A DNA stretch of 64,000 bases, from the NCBI GenBank assembly GCA_937928595.1, contig CALGJV010000010.1, forward strand, positions 1 to 64,000. Reading direction: 5' to 3'. This DNA is from an uncultured Phycisphaerae bacterium (GTDB lineage Bacteria; Planctomycetota; Phycisphaerae; UBA1845; Fen-1342). The translations under genes and the position numbers were made by a program. The notes under the pieces were generated by a model that saw nothing but the letters and a program-made list of their open reading frames with translations, was not told the origin of the DNA and did not search any database. Shown in pieces: positions 54,901 through 63,462 of the stretch (its first letter is position 1; every line of letters starts with the position of its first letter).

Positions 54901-55547
54901 AGGAGCTGCGCGGGAAGATCGCGCGGCTGGGCAACGTAAACCTCGACGCCCTAGCGGAACTCGCGGAGCTGACGCCGCGGTACGAGCACATGACGGCCCA
55001 GCGGCAGGACCTGCTGGACTCGATCGGCCAGCTCGAGGCGCTGATCGCCCAGCTGGACGAGGAGTCACGCACGCGCTTCGCGGCGGCGTTCGAGGAGATC
55101 CGCGGGCATTTCCAGGAGCTGTTCCGCAAACTTTTCGGGGGCGGAAAGGCCGATGTTCTCCTGGAGGACCCGGCGCGCCCGCTGGAGTGCGGGATCGAAA
55201 TCATCGCGCGGCCGCCGGGCAAGGAGCCGCAGTCGATCTCGCTGCTGTCGGGCGGCGAGAAGACGATGGCCGCGGTCGCGCTGCTGATGGCGGTGTTCCG
55301 CAGCCGGCCGTCGCCGTTCGCAATTCTGGATGAAGTCGATGCAGCCCTTGATGAATCGAACGTGGATTGTTTCAATAGCCTGCTGGTTGAGTTCCTGTCG
55401 TTGTCGCAGTTCGTGGTGATCACGCACAACAAGCGCACGATGGCGTGCTGCGATCGGTTGTACGGGATCACGATGGAAGAGCCGGGCGTCAGCAAACGGG
55501 TCAGCGTCCGGTTTGAAGAGCGTGTGAGCACGCCCAGTGTGGCGTGA
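51978..55547 (+). CDS. smc: chromosome segregation SMC ATPase
   Basis: A 1189-residue SMC protein of standard length. The head N-terminal part has [20 protein letters not shown] and Walker [20 protein letters not shown]; a long coiled coil rich in Ala, Arg, Glu and Gln (about 165-500) leads to the hinge (about 505-660, with [20 protein letters not shown] and [16 protein letters not shown]); a second coiled coil (about 670-1020) returns to the head with [15 protein letters not shown] and Walker [13 protein letters not shown]. With ScpA and ScpB it compacts and segregates chromosomes. GTG is the start because it gives the canonical N-terminus; GGAAG is a few bases upstream. A tiny basic protein gene follows after 34 bases. 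Confidence 0.96.
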   Translation: MFLKKVILQGFKSFADRTEFEFGDGITGIVGPNGCGKSNILDAVRWVLGEQSARSLRGGKMADVIFAGSRSRKAAHFAEVALTFDNRARVLHSEHDEVTVGRMLYASGESEYRINGNVCRLKDIRDLLLDTGVGVDAYSVIEQGRVDQLLQADPVERREIFEEAAGISRYKVRRAEAQRKLERTRENLARLQDILDELERRLRSVKLAAGKARSYQEYDARLRELRSAFSLAEYHELEQTRRAAQARADELAAALQADRGALAAAQADADEQQGAVLALEQALEAAEHALQALQSELSALVERIAQGERRRAELQALRARRAAQAEELARQAAALRAEAEAEEAALARFCAAERASGDRIAAVQGERNAAQARTDDSRRALEREKTAAFEAVRRAALLQNEQANLTQQRQRLGAQAERHATRQADLAAARDEVQARAAETAERLAALDAQVAALADTLRADDARLAALADESAQVEAALGAAREQRSALQSRLGLLEDLERRLEGVDEGTRAVLAWRAAGGADGPVLGLVADLIRIDDPRVAVLQPVLTTFENHVVVRDLAAFLAWRAARGPLAGPVRVLSAARLAERPALLSYVGVPGVVARALDWVTVAPEHRALAEHLLGRTLVVETLERAIELAAEAPPGYVFVTLDGHAVGADGRLVCGAPAGAAGLISRKAEIRQLQAELAEVEQQLTTLARQRAAIEAASSDAQLQKQGRLQEIATLQREQVELRGQRARLADEGQRLQRESGVINGELTAVQRALDEVAAQLAQLMEQVAAVGAAQQAHETRVGELADELAALEAVLGDLAQQYTAAVVARERAAEQRAAAERALRELRGRVAAVEREQAEATAEAAGAESQGAAAEAEVAAARERLAAGQAEAVTRQAEITAQRARRQELRAAQAERAKAVTALRTQIEQHEAAWHEAQMALRETAVRTETLVARVRDELGLDLAARYADYEAAEQDWAAVRAEIEELRGKIARLGNVNLDALAELAELTPRYEHMTAQRQDLLDSIGQLEALIAQLDEESRTRFAAAFEEIRGHFQELFRKLFGGGKADVLLEDPARPLECGIEIIARPPGKEPQSISLLSGGEKTMAAVALLMAVFRSRPSPFAILDEVDAALDESNVDCFNSLLVEFLSLSQFVVITHNKRTMACCDRLYGITMEEPGVSKRVSVRFEERVSTPSVA

Positions 55548-55581
55548 GTGTTTCCTGTTCCCTTTTTTGTGAGGTTGCGCC

Positions 55582-55680
55582 ATGGCAAAGAAGAAGGCTG
55601 CGAAGAAGAAGGTCGCGAAGAAGACCGCGAAGAAGGCCAAGAAGGCCAAGCGGACTCCGCTGAGCAGCCGGAGCTGCTAG
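55582..55680 (+). CDS. 32-residue histone H1-like basic peptide
   Basis: A 32-residue protein beginning [20 protein letters not shown], with 14 Lys in the first 23 residues arranged as the AKK/TAKK repeat of eukaryotic H1 tails and bacterial Hc1/AlgR3-type proteins, then [14 protein letters not shown] lies eight bases before the ATG, and codon choice (AAG throughout, GCG/GCC) fits expressed genes here. It lies 34 bases after smc on the same strand. DNA binding is inferred from composition; a role in chromosome compaction alongside SMC is the attractive reading. Alternatively it is the basic tail of a larger protein lost by deletion. Confidence 0.7.
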   Translation: MAKKKAAKKKVAKKTAKKAKKAKRTPLSSRSC

Positions 55681-55862
55681 CGCGGTCGAGTATCGGACGC
55701 GGTTGAAACAGCGCGTCCGGTCTTCGCACCGGGGCACACCTGGCGGGCGGGCCGGCCGACCTCTGGCGGACCGCCACCCCGCCGCGTGTGCCCCCTTTTT
55801 GCGCGCGGCGGCCTTCGGGCGGGCGCGGGCCGAAATCGGTCATCGTGGGAGCGGCGGGCGGG

Positions 55863-55868
55863 TATACT
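55863..55868 (+). promoter_or_regulatory. -10 element TATACT for the prepilin gene
   Basis: TATACT in G+C-rich DNA; transcript start near 55875, so the leader before the prepilin ATG is about 120 bases. Apart from this the 310 bases between the basic peptide and the prepilin gene hold nothing I can identify. Confidence 0.5.
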
Positions 55869-55993
55869 CAGGGCAGGTTTGGGTCGCGGGGCGGGCACGG
55901 TGCGGACGCCGACCGGAGCGCCGGGGCGGCGGACGCGCCCGGGCTCGACCGCGCACGTCGAGACCCGGCCCGGGAACGGTTGGAGAACCCGGC

Positions 55994-57031
55994 ATGTACA
56001 GTACCCGTGACAAGGCACGGCGGGGATTCACGCTGATCGAATTGCTCGTGGTCATCGCGATCATCGCGCTGCTGATTTCGATTCTGCTGCCGGCTCTGGC
56101 GGAGGCCCGCGAGCAGGGCAAGCGCGCCAAGTGTCTCGCGAACCTGCGGAGCATCGGCCAGGCCATGACCCAGTACGCGGGCGAGGACCGCGCCGAGCAG
56201 CTCATCCCCATTCACATGAACATGCGCCGCCAGGTAGAGTACTGGCAGTGGCGCACCGTCAACTGGTTCGCGTGGGGTGGGCGGTCCGGCCAGGAGCCGT
56301 TCCGCGCCGGCACGAGCCTCCGCTACATGCTGGCCGATGTGGGCTGGGTGCCGGGCTCCACGACGCTGCCGGAGTACGACGCCCGCCGCCGGCCGCTGAA
56401 CCTCTACGTGCTCCCGGACATCCATGGCGCCGATCAGAAGGCACTGGAGTGGTTCCACTGTCCCTCGGATCGCGGGTATCCGGATCACGAGCTGATCGAC
56501 GACTCGCCGCGCGCCAACGCGGAACGCCTCTGCTACAACACGCTCGGCAACAGCTACCGGGCCAGCATGGCGTCGTTCACGCGGCACGGCGGCGGCGTCG
56601 CCTACGGGCATTTCTCCCACGGTCCCTGGGGCCATCGCTACAGCACGCTCCCCGCGCTTGGGCAGCTCGTGCTGGCGGGCGAGCCCACCTTTTTCAACAT
56701 GATCGGCCAGGACCTCAACTCCGGGCAGACGCCCCCGGCCGTCATCCTGCGCGGCTGGCACAACCGCGAGATGCGGGACAACCTGCTGTTCTGCGACGGT
56801 TCGGCCCGCACGGCGCAGGCCACCCGACGCTTTGAGTTCGACAACGCGACGTTGGAGGCCATGAACGTCTACTCCGGCAACGGCGTGAGCATGCAGAACT
56901 TCTTCGTGCGCGGGCCGGGGTGGCGGCTCGACCACTACCCCACCCCCGGCGCGGTGATCTTCGGCGCGTGGGAGGCCGAGCGGGCGTCCGGCAAGTGGCC
57001 GTTCGTCAACGCACAGGAGAACTTCCGCTGA
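55994..57031 (+). CDS. prepilin-type protein
   Basis: A 345-residue protein with prepilin signal [11 protein letters not shown], cleavage expected after Gly11, and the helix [20 protein letters not shown]. The soluble domain is large; [17 protein letters not shown] resembles the terminal H/DG segment of planctomycete prepilin-type proteins. It contains [15 protein letters not shown], another feature of this group. Function unknown; no pilus machinery adjoins it. It is convergent with a GGQ-type gene. Confidence 0.87.
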   Translation: MYSTRDKARRGFTLIELLVVIAIIALLISILLPALAEAREQGKRAKCLANLRSIGQAMTQYAGEDRAEQLIPIHMNMRRQVEYWQWRTVNWFAWGGRSGQEPFRAGTSLRYMLADVGWVPGSTTLPEYDARRRPLNLYVLPDIHGADQKALEWFHCPSDRGYPDHELIDDSPRANAERLCYNTLGNSYRASMASFTRHGGGVAYGHFSHGPWGHRYSTLPALGQLVLAGEPTFFNMIGQDLNSGQTPPAVILRGWHNREMRDNLLFCDGSARTAQATRRFEFDNATLEAMNVYSGNGVSMQNFFVRGPGWRLDHYPTPGAVIFGAWEAERASGKWPFVNAQENFR

Positions 57032-57065
57032 CGGGGCGGCCGCAGCCCAGGCCGGAGCGGCCGGC

Positions 57066-57617
57066 TCACGGCGCCCGGAGCGGCGGTCGTCCGGCCGCGG
57101 CGCGCAGCCGGTTCGTCTCGACCCAGGCTTTCGGGTGCGCGGCCAGAAAGCGCACGAGGCTCGAGGGCGTGACCCCCAGCCGTTCGGCGGCGGCCGGGAT
57201 GTCCCCCGCCGCGGCCGCCACGCAGTCGAGTGACAGCGCCAAGACCCACCAGAACGCGACGTTCTGAGGGCTGACGCGCAGCCGCCGGTCGCGGAGCTGA
57301 ACACTGGGGGGCCATTGGATCGGATCGGGCGGCACCTGCCGCACGCCGACGGCGATGGCCTCGCGCAGCCGCATCACGGCGTTCGCGCGGTTCTCATGCT
57401 GGCCGCGGCGCTCTGCGGCGGTGACGGTGAACCCGGTGGGCCGATGCACCAGGCGCACGGCGGAGGCGACCTTGTTGCGATGCTGGCCGCCGGGACCGCC
57501 CGTGCGGTGCAGGTGCACGTCGCACTCCGCCAGCAGTCGGGCGTCGTCCCAGTCGAGGCGGGCCCGCAGGGCGGCAGCGGCCTCGTCCGGAAAACGGGGC
57601 GAATCGGCGGGCGGCAT
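57066..57617 (-). CDS. RF-1-domain (GGQ) release factor-like protein
   Basis: A 183-residue protein with an RF-1 domain: the N-terminal helix AALRARLDWDDARLLAECDV, then TGGPGGQHRNKVASAVRLVH (GGQ near residue 45) and ERRGQHENRANAVMRLREAI. It lacks the stop-codon recognition domain of true release factors. The C-terminal 80 residues include a helix-turn-helix-like stretch (AAAERLGVTPSSLVRFLAAH) found in planctomycete release-factor-like proteins. The GGQ should hydrolyse peptidyl-tRNA; whether it rescues ribosomes or acts on another target is unknown. It differs from the ArfB-like protein elsewhere in the window, which has a basic tail instead. Confidence 0.83.
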   Translation of the reverse strand: MPPADSPRFPDEAAAALRARLDWDDARLLAECDVHLHRTGGPGGQHRNKVASAVRLVHRPTGFTVTAAERRGQHENRANAVMRLREAIAVGVRQVPPDPIQWPPSVQLRDRRLRVSPQNVAFWWVLALSLDCVAAAAGDIPAAAERLGVTPSSLVRFLAAHPKAWVETNRLRAAAGRPPLRAP

Positions 57618-57686
57618 GGCGGGGCTCCGCAGCCGCAGGGCTCGGCCCGCGGCCCGGTCATGTTACCGTCGCTCCCGGGGGAGCCG

Positions 57687-57692
57687 TATAAT
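57687..57692 (+). promoter_or_regulatory. -10 element TATAAT for the prepilin-desulfurase pair
   Basis: TATAAT between the divergent GGQ gene and the prepilin gene; transcript start near 57699 and a leader of about 32 bases that still holds a GAGGG ribosome binding site. Confidence 0.6.
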
Positions 57693-57730
57693 CGAAGCGG
57701 CGGCCCCGCGGGCGCCGACGAGGGTTGCGC

Positions 57731-58477
57731 ATGGCGCGCAGGGACGTTTGCAGCCGGACTCCGGGGGGAGCGGCGGAGCGCTCGCCGGCGGCTGATCTGC
57801 GCCGAGGCGCGGAGCGGGGTTTCACGCTGATTGAGCTGTTGGTGGTCGTGTCCATCATCGCGCTGCTGATTTCCATCCTGACACCGTCGCTCTCGCGGGC
57901 GCGGCAGCAGGCGAAAGGCACGGTGTGCCTGGCGCGGCTCAGCGAGTTCATGAAGGGCATCGTGGCGTACACGCACGATAACCAGTACCAGCTGCCGCCG
58001 ATGATGTACAACGTGAACGCGTCGCCGGCCTCGCCCCGGCACGGCTGGTCGGAAGCGCTGTACATGTACCTGTACCAGGACCGGGATTTCAGTTTCGACG
58101 AGGACTTCCCCGTCCAACGGAACCGCGACGGCAAGTACGAGCTTTGGGTGTGCAAGGAAGCCATGCCGATCGCGAACACGACCGGCCATTACCGCGTGTA
58201 CGAGTACACCTGGAGCAAGGGCGCGCTGGATCAGATCAAACCCAAGCTGCCGGTGCTCATGGACGCCAACCCCCGCGTGACCGACCCGCTGGACCTGCGG
58301 CGGCCGGACATCCCCAAGGAGCACATCGCCGGTCTGGAGGGCGAGGCGTACATCGACGAGCGGCATTACGGCGGCGCGAACTACGCGTTCAACGACGGGC
58401 ACGCGGTCCGCGACACTGCGCTCAAGGAGAAGCTCGCCGAAGACTGGGACCTCGACCCGCTCACGCCGAATCGATGA
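57731..58477 (+). CDS. prepilin-type protein with H-X9-DG motif
   Basis: A 248-residue protein. A long basic leader (about 30 residues) precedes [20 protein letters not shown]; cleavage after that Gly is expected. The C-terminal HYGGANYAFNDGHAV is an exact H-X9-DG motif, placing it in the large planctomycete prepilin-associated family. GAGGG lies six bases before the ATG. Its last bases overlap the start of the cysteine desulfurase gene (ATGA), so an apparent surface protein and a cytoplasmic housekeeping enzyme are translationally coupled, which is unexpected. Confidence 0.85.
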   Translation: MARRDVCSRTPGGAAERSPAADLRRGAERGFTLIELLVVVSIIALLISILTPSLSRARQQAKGTVCLARLSEFMKGIVAYTHDNQYQLPPMMYNVNASPASPRHGWSEALYMYLYQDRDFSFDEDFPVQRNRDGKYELWVCKEAMPIANTTGHYRVYEYTWSKGALDQIKPKLPVLMDANPRVTDPLDLRRPDIPKEHIAGLEGEAYIDERHYGGANYAFNDGHAVRDTALKEKLAEDWDLDPLTPNR

Positions 58478-59622
58478 GCACGCTAACGTACCTCGACAAC
58501 AACGCCACGACCCGGCCGGACGACCGCGTGGTCGCTGCGCTGGTGCCGCTGCTGACCGAGCAGTGGGGCAACCCTTCCAGCGCGCACCGCTTCGGGGTGC
58601 AGGTGGCCGCGCTGGTCGAGCAGGCCCGCGAACACGTCGCCGGGCTGATCGGCGCGCGGGCTACCGAGATCGTGTTCACCAGCGGCGGGACCGAAGCCGA
58701 CAACACCGCCGTGCGCGGCGTGCTCGGGGCCCGGCCGGATCGGCGCCATGTCGTGATCTCGGCGGTCGAGCACCACGCGATCTTCGAGCTGGCCGAAGCG
58801 CTCGAGCACGAGGGCGTGGCGGTCACACGCGTCGGCGTGGACGCGGCCGGGCGGCTGGACGTCGCGGCGGTGACGGCGGCGCTGCGGCCCGACACGGCCC
58901 TCGTGTCGGTCATGCTGGCGAACAACGAGACGGGGGTGATCTATCCCGTGCGGGAAATCGCGGCGGCGGCGCGGGCCCGCGGCGTGCCGGTCCACACCGA
59001 CGCCGTCAACGCGCTGGGCAAGATGCCGGTCAATGTGGAGGACCTCGGCGTCGCGCTGCTGTCGCTCAGTGGGCACAAGATTCACGGGCCCAAAGGGGTC
59101 GGGGCGCTGTACGTGCGCCGGGGGACGCCGCTGCGGCCGTTCCAGGTCGGCGGGTCGCAGGAACGCCAGCGCCGCGGCGGCACGCTCAACGCGCCCGGCA
59201 TCGTGGGGCTGGGCGAGGCCTGTCGGATCCTGAGCGAGCTGAACGGGGCACATTGGCCGCGGATGCGCGCGCTGCGGGACCGGCTCGAAGCGGGGATTCG
59301 GGCCAGCGTGCCGGACGCGGTGATCGTCGGGGCCGAGAGCGAGCGGTTGCCGAACACGACCTGCGTGTGCTTTCCGGGCGTCATCTCGGAACCCGTCGTG
59401 CTGCTGCTCAGCGAGGCCGGCGTCTGCGTCTCGAGCGGGGCCGCCTGCTCGAGCGGTTCGATCGAGCCGTCGCATGTGCTACAGGCCATGCGCATTCCGC
59501 CGCACATCGCCCAGGGTGAGGTGCGCTTCTCGCTGAGCCGACAGAGCTCGGAAGCGGACGTCGATCGGGCGCTGGAGCTGCTGCCGGGCGTGCTGCGCAA
59601 GGTCGCGGCCAGCGGGGTCTGA
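58474..59622 (+). CDS. cysteine desulfurase, NifS/IscS family
   Basis: A 382-residue class V PLP enzyme. Visible are LDNNATTRPDDRVVAAL, the ATEIVFTSGGTEADN segment, AVEHHAIFE with the PLP-stacking His, NNETGVIYPV, the PLP lysine in LLSLSGHKIHGPKG, and the active-site Cys loop GVCVSSGAACSSGS. It removes sulfur from cysteine for Fe-S cluster assembly and other thiolation. The short Cys loop with SSGAACSSG is the IscS/NifS type rather than SufS. No IscU-type scaffold gene is adjacent. The ATG overlaps the prepilin stop codon. Confidence 0.94.
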   Translation: MSTLTYLDNNATTRPDDRVVAALVPLLTEQWGNPSSAHRFGVQVAALVEQAREHVAGLIGARATEIVFTSGGTEADNTAVRGVLGARPDRRHVVISAVEHHAIFELAEALEHEGVAVTRVGVDAAGRLDVAAVTAALRPDTALVSVMLANNETGVIYPVREIAAAARARGVPVHTDAVNALGKMPVNVEDLGVALLSLSGHKIHGPKGVGALYVRRGTPLRPFQVGGSQERQRRGGTLNAPGIVGLGEACRILSELNGAHWPRMRALRDRLEAGIRASVPDAVIVGAESERLPNTTCVCFPGVISEPVVLLLSEAGVCVSSGAACSSGSIEPSHVLQAMRIPPHIAQGEVRFSLSRQSSEADVDRALELLPGVLRKVAASGV

Positions 59623-59684
59623 CACGCGGCGGTGTCGCACGGGCGGGCGACTCGGTCGGCTGCGAACGCGGGGAGCGCCCGCGT

Positions 59685-59690
59685 TAGAAT
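59685..59690 (+). promoter_or_regulatory. -10 element TAGAAT, predicts leaderless rsmE mRNA
   Basis: TAGAAT ends seven bases before the GTG of rsmE, so a transcript start at the usual distance falls one base before that codon. Confidence 0.6.
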
Positions 59691-59697
59691 CCACCAC

Positions 59698-60426
59698 GTG
59701 AGGATGCCGCGGTTTCATGTCCCTGGACTGCGGGCCGGGCGACTGGCGCTCGATGCCGCCGAGAGTCGTCACGCGCTGACCGTGCTGCGGCTGTCTCCGG
59801 GGGACCGGGTGGAGCTGTTCGATGGGCAGGGCGGCCATGCGACGGCGACGCTCGTTGATGATGCAGCGCCGGGACGCCGCGCCCGCCGCGGTGGCCGCGC
59901 GTTCGTCGAAGTCGGCGAGGTGCGGGTCGAGCCGGCACCCACGCGGCGGCTGACGCTTTGCGTCGCGGCCTGCAAAGGTCCACGCCTGGACTGGCTGGTC
60001 GAGAAGTGCACGGAGTTGGGGGTGGACCGCATTCACCTTGCCGCGTTCGAGCGCTCGGTCGTTCACGTGCGCGAAGCCCACGTGACGAAGCTGCTCCGGG
60101 TGGCGACCGAGGCGTGCAAACAATGCGGGCGCAACCGCTTGCCGCTGCTCTCGGTCGGCGACCCCTGGCGGACCGTGCCGACTGCCGACGAAAGGCTGCT
60201 CGTGTGCGACCCGGAGGCACCGGCGACGACAATCGGCGACCACATCACGAGCGGGCCCGGTGCGCTGACCGCCGTCATCGGCCCGGAGGGCGGACTGACC
60301 GACGCCGAGAACGCCCATTTACGCAGCTTGTATGCCGTGCCGGTGCGGCTGGCATCGCACGTACTCAGAGTGGAGACAGCGGCGGTCGCCGTCGCCGCGA
60401 CGTGGGCGGCAGCCTCGCGGGCGTGA
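59698..60426 (+). CDS. rsmE: 16S rRNA (uracil-1498-N3) methyltransferase
   Basis: A 242-residue RsmE of the SPOUT class. The N-terminal PUA-like part has RFHVPGLRAGRLALDAAESR HALTVLRLSPGD in order; the knot domain shows CVAACKGPRLDWLVEKCTEL, ATEACKQCGRNRLP and the cofactor loops AVIGPEGGLTDAE and LRVETAAVAVAATW. It methylates U1498 near the decoding centre. GTG is chosen over the ATG two codons later because it lies directly at the predicted transcript start; both give almost the same protein. Confidence 0.94.
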   Translation: MRMPRFHVPGLRAGRLALDAAESRHALTVLRLSPGDRVELFDGQGGHATATLVDDAAPGRRARRGGRAFVEVGEVRVEPAPTRRLTLCVAACKGPRLDWLVEKCTELGVDRIHLAAFERSVVHVREAHVTKLLRVATEACKQCGRNRLPLLSVGDPWRTVPTADERLLVCDPEAPATTIGDHITSGPGALTAVIGPEGGLTDAENAHLRSLYAVPVRLASHVLRVETAAVAVAATWAAASRA

Positions 60427-60780
60427 CCTCAGGGGGGTGAGCGATCGCGGGGGCGTGTTGGGTTTATTAAGGATCGTTGAAGCTCATCTAATCGTTAAAG
60501 AGAGAAGGCGAGCTTTCTGCTCGCCACCGACTCCGAACACCCACAGTCTCCCTCGCACGCGAGTCGATCTCTCTTCCCCGCCCGTGTCCTCCCTTCCCCA
60601 ACTGTTCCACTGTAACCACATGCGTGTGACTAGGTCAACACAATTGGGATCGTATTCATCTGAAATATGTAAGCTTATTTTTATCAAATACTTATGACGT
60701 ACTTGCGGATGAAATTTGTCTTCCGTGAGCGCGCGCCGAGCACGTTGTTGGAACCCCAGAAAACGTTCGGGCCGGGCAAA
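60427..60780. other. A+T-rich intergenic region between rsmE and kdsA
   Basis: About 350 bases between convergent genes. The part from about 60600 to 60720 is far richer in A and T than anything else in the window (runs such as TTATTTTTATCAAATACTTA). It holds no open frame of interest and no tRNA or recognisable element; only the hairpin listed separately. It could be a leftover of foreign DNA or a silenced terminator zone. Confidence 0.5.
60502..60525 (-). terminator. hairpin with pyrimidine tail, probable kdsA terminator
   Basis: GGCGAGC (60507-60513) pairs with GCTCGCC (60519-60525) around a five-base loop. On the minus strand it is followed by TTCTCTCTTT, a weak U-rich tail. It lies about 255 bases after kdsA and 80 after rsmE, and might serve either. 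Confidence 0.5.
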
Positions 60781-61626
60781 TCATCCGCGCGCCGTCCGGC
60801 CGGGACGTTCCGCCGCAGCGCGAATGCCAAGCAGTGTGAGGAGCAGCGACTCAAGCTCGGCGAGCGGCCAGACCGTCGCCGCGTCGCTCCTGGCGTTCGG
60901 AGGGTCGTCGTGCACTTCCATGAAAAGCGCGTCGATCCCGGCGGCCACGGCGGCGCGGGCGAGGAGGGGGATGAACTCGCGGCGGCCGCCGGTGACGTGG
61001 CCCCCTTCGCCGGGGTACTGAACCGAGTGCGTCGCGTCGAAGACCACGGGGGCGAATGAGCGCATGACCGCGAGCCCTGTGAAGTCGTTCACAAGTCGCT
61101 CGTAGCCGAAGAAAGTGCCACGGTCGGTCACGAGCACATTCGTGTTTCCCGTCTCGCGCACCTTGGCGACGGCTAGTTCCATTTTCTCCGGCGCGAGGAA
61201 CTGCCCTTTCTTGATGTTCACCGCGCGGCCGGCCCGCCCGCAGGCCAGCAACAGGTCGGTTTGCCGACAGAGGAACGCCGGCACTTGGAGCACGTCGAGC
61301 ACCGCGCCCGCGGCCGCGGCCTGCGCGGGCTCGTGAATGTCGGACAGGACCGGCACGCCGATCTCGCGCCGCACGCGGCCGAGGATGGCCAGTCCGGCCT
61401 CGAGCCCGGGGCCGCGAAACGAGTGGCCGCTGGAGCGATTGGCCTTGTCGAAGCTGGCCTTGAAGACGTACGGAACACTCAAGCGCCGGGTCAGTGCGGC
61501 GATCTGTTCCGCCATGCGGAGTGTGTGCGTTTCGGATTCGATGACGCAGGGCCCGGCGATGAGCAGGAGGGGATGGCCGGGGCCGACGGTGTGCGGGCCG
61601 ATGACGGCAACGGGGGTCGTGGACAT
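60781..61626 (-). CDS. kdsA: 3-deoxy-8-phosphooctulonate synthase
   Basis: A 281-residue KDO-8-phosphate synthase. Motifs include LLLIAGPCVIESE, VPYVFKASFDKANRSSGHSF, GVPVLSDIHEP, VLQVPAFLCRQTDLL, VNIKKGQFLAPEKM and FDATHSVQYPG. Asn-Arg in DKANRSS identifies KdsA and not DAHP synthase. It condenses PEP with arabinose-5-phosphate for Kdo, the inner sugar of lipopolysaccharide, so the organism makes or once made an LPS-type outer membrane. The ATG lies seven bases after a TACCAT element, so the mRNA is probably leaderless; longer in-frame extensions are Arg-rich noise. Confidence 0.95.
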   Translation of the reverse strand: MSTTPVAVIGPHTVGPGHPLLLIAGPCVIESETHTLRMAEQIAALTRRLSVPYVFKASFDKANRSSGHSFRGPGLEAGLAILGRVRREIGVPVLSDIHEPAQAAAAGAVLDVLQVPAFLCRQTDLLLACGRAGRAVNIKKGQFLAPEKMELAVAKVRETGNTNVLVTDRGTFFGYERLVNDFTGLAVMRSFAPVVFDATHSVQYPGEGGHVTGGRREFIPLLARAAVAAGIDALFMEVHDDPPNARSDAATVWPLAELESLLLTLLGIRAAAERPGRTARG

Positions 61627-61633
61627 GCCGCGC

Positions 61634-61639
61634 ATGGTA
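61634..61639 (-). promoter_or_regulatory. -10 element TACCAT, predicts leaderless kdsA mRNA
   Basis: Minus-strand TACCAT ends seven bases before the kdsA ATG; the predicted start is one base before the A. Confidence 0.5.
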
Positions 61640-61682
61640 GCACGGCGCGGCGAGCCGGACAGCGTGGAATCGAAGCCGGGTG

Positions 61683-61931
61683 TTACAGGAGAGGCGTGCC
61701 CCAGCGCCGTTCGTACGCCTCGTCGTTGATGATCGCGAACAGTCCGTCGTCGTCGAGGGCTACGTCGTAAATCGCGTCGCTGATGCCGCGCGTGGCGAAG
61801 TAAAGTGTCAGCGCGTGGCGCACATCCTCCGGTTCGGCGGTCGGCGCCAGGTCGAGGTCGACCATACGCACCTCGGTGTTGTCGTAGCCGCAACGCGGCA
61901 CGCATCGCAGCATCAGAGCGGTCTTCTTCAT
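61683..61931 (-). CDS. 82-residue protein, unknown
   Basis: An 82-residue protein beginning MKKTALMLRCVPRCGYDNTE and ending EAYERRWGTPLL. It has acidic, mixed alpha/beta character (VDLDLAPTAEPEDVRHALTL; YDVALDDDGLFAIIND), no signal peptide and no membrane helix. The ATG is preferred over upstream in-frame codons because a perfect TATAAT lies within that upstream stretch. No family is recognised. kdsA follows 57 bases later but has its own -10 element. Confidence 0.65.
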   Translation of the reverse strand: MKKTALMLRCVPRCGYDNTEVRMVDLDLAPTAEPEDVRHALTLYFATRGISDAIYDVALDDDGLFAIINDEAYERRWGTPLL

Positions 61932-61976
61932 TCCGCCGGCTTCCTTGGGGCTCGCAGCCTGGCGATCGCCCTCTGG

Positions 61977-61982
61977 ATTATA
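61977..61982 (-). promoter_or_regulatory. -10 element TATAAT
   Basis: A perfect TATAAT on the minus strand, transcript start near 61970, leader about 39 bases for the 82-residue protein gene. Confidence 0.6.
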
Positions 61983-62172
61983 CGAATCAACGGGTGTCCG
62001 CATTCAGTCGCTCCGAGCACCCGACGACTTGAGCGTGCGCCGGCTGCGTGAAAAACCGGCGAAGATCGAATGAAGGCCGCGTGTGGGCCTATCCGCGAGT
62101 TATCGCGCCCTGGCGCGGCGCGAACGCGGGTTCGCGGACGACGCGGCGGCGTCGGCGGATTCTGCGGGGTCG

Positions 62173-63303
62173 TCAGGCCGCGGGCAACGCGTCGACGAGC
62201 TGCGCGATCTCCTCTTCGGTATTGTAAAAGTGTGGGCTGGCCCGCAGCCGGCCGAGGCGGCGGGAGAGCACGATCTTGAACTCGTCGCGCAGATGCCGCT
62301 TGAGCGCGGCGAGGTCGCACTTATCGGACGAGAACGTCACGATCCCGCTCCACTCGGTGGCCGTTCGCGGGCTGTGCACCGTCCAGCCCTTGCGCCGGAG
62401 CCCCTCGACGAGCAGATCCGTCAGCAGCTTCACGCGCTTCTGGATCTCCTCGATGCCGACTTCGAGCAGGAGATTCAGCGAGGCGCCCAGCGCGCAGATA
62501 CCGGCGAGGTTGTAGGCGCCGCTGTCGAAGCGCCGGGCATCACCGTGCAGGTCGATCCGGACTTCGTTCGAGTCGAACCAGTGCTTCATGCACAGGTAGC
62601 CGATCTCGCTGGGCCGCAGGTGCCCGATGAGCTCACGCCGGCAGAAGAACAGACCCGCGCCCTCCGGGCCGCAGAGCCATTTGTGGCCGTCGGCCGCGAG
62701 GAAGTCGATGTTCATCTTCCGCACGTCGATCGGGTGGACGCCGAGGGCCTGGATCGCGTCGACCAGCAGCAGTACGCCCCGCTCCTGGCACAGCTCCCCG
62801 AGCCGCGTCAGGTCGATCCGGAAGCCGTTGCTCCACTGCACGGCCGAAATGGCCACGATGCGCGTCCGGCGGTCGATGGCGGCTGCGAGCCGGTCGAACG
62901 GCAGACGGCCCTGGTCATCGGCGACGCGTTTGAGCTGGACGCCGCGCTGCTCGAGGTGCATCCACGGGTACACGTTGGCGGGGAACTCGAGCGTGTTGGA
63001 CACGACGTTGTCGCCGGTGACGAAGGGGATGCCGTTGGCGACGTAGTTGATGCCCTCGGTGGTGTTCTTGACGAACGTGATCTCGTCGGGGTCGGCGTTG
63101 ATCAGGCGGGCCACGGCCTGCCGCACATGGTCGGCGGTGCGGTAATACGTGCCGTCGAGGTAGGACGCCTGGGACATTTCGCGGGCGTAGGCGATCATGG
63201 CCTCGGCCGCGGGGCCGGACAACGGGGCGACGGCGGCGTGGTCCTGGAAGTTGAACCGCCGCGTGATCGGGAACCGTTCGCGAATGTGCTCGATGTCTCG
63301 CAT
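62173..63303 (-). CDS. class V aminotransferase, PLP-dependent
   Basis: A 376-residue fold-type I PLP enzyme of the aminotransferase V/cysteine desulfurase-like superfamily. Key parts are FVKNTTEGINYVANGI (phosphate-binding side), the LEFPANVYPW segment, VDAIQALGVHPIDVRKMNID, and the PLP lysine in FLAADGHKWLCGPEGAG. The C-terminal domain has GIVTFSSDKCDL and RLRASPHFYNTEEEI, typical of isopenicillin-N-epimerase-like and selenocysteine-lyase-like members. The active-site Cys of desulfurases is not evident, so it may be a transaminase, epimerase or lyase. ATG is chosen with GGGA a few bases upstream; a GTG ten codons earlier is too close to the -10 element. Confidence 0.85.
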   Translation of the reverse strand: MRDIEHIRERFPITRRFNFQDHAAVAPLSGPAAEAMIAYAREMSQASYLDGTYYRTADHVRQAVARLINADPDEITFVKNTTEGINYVANGIPFVTGDNVVSNTLEFPANVYPWMHLEQRGVQLKRVADDQGRLPFDRLAAAIDRRTRIVAISAVQWSNGFRIDLTRLGELCQERGVLLLVDAIQALGVHPIDVRKMNIDFLAADGHKWLCGPEGAGLFFCRRELIGHLRPSEIGYLCMKHWFDSNEVRIDLHGDARRFDSGAYNLAGICALGASLNLLLEVGIEEIQKRVKLLTDLLVEGLRRKGWTVHSPRTATEWSGIVTFSSDKCDLAALKRHLRDEFKIVLSRRLGRLRASPHFYNTEEEIAQLVDALPAA

Positions 63304-63335
63304 GGTGCATCCCGCGCAGCCGCTGCGCAGCACTT

Positions 63336-63341
63336 ATTGTA
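63336..63341 (-). promoter_or_regulatory. -10 element TACAAT for the class V aminotransferase
   Basis: TACAAT on the minus strand with transcript start near 63329, leaving a leader of about 26 bases before the ATG at 63303. Confidence 0.5.
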
Positions 63342-63414
63342 ACGGGACGGCAAGAGTCCGTCAGGTTCGGCCGGGAGCGGCCGGCGGCCGCTACTGCCGC
63401 GGTCGGGCCGGTGC

Positions 63415-63420
63415 TATCAT
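63415..63420 (+). promoter_or_regulatory. -10 element TATCAT for hslU
   Basis: TATCAT flanked by GC and CG, transcript start near 63427; the leader of about 36 bases carries AGGAAG before the ATG. Confidence 0.5.
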
Positions 63421-63462
63421 CGCGCGGCGCGGGCTGGCGGGTCCGCGCAGGAAGCGGAAGCC

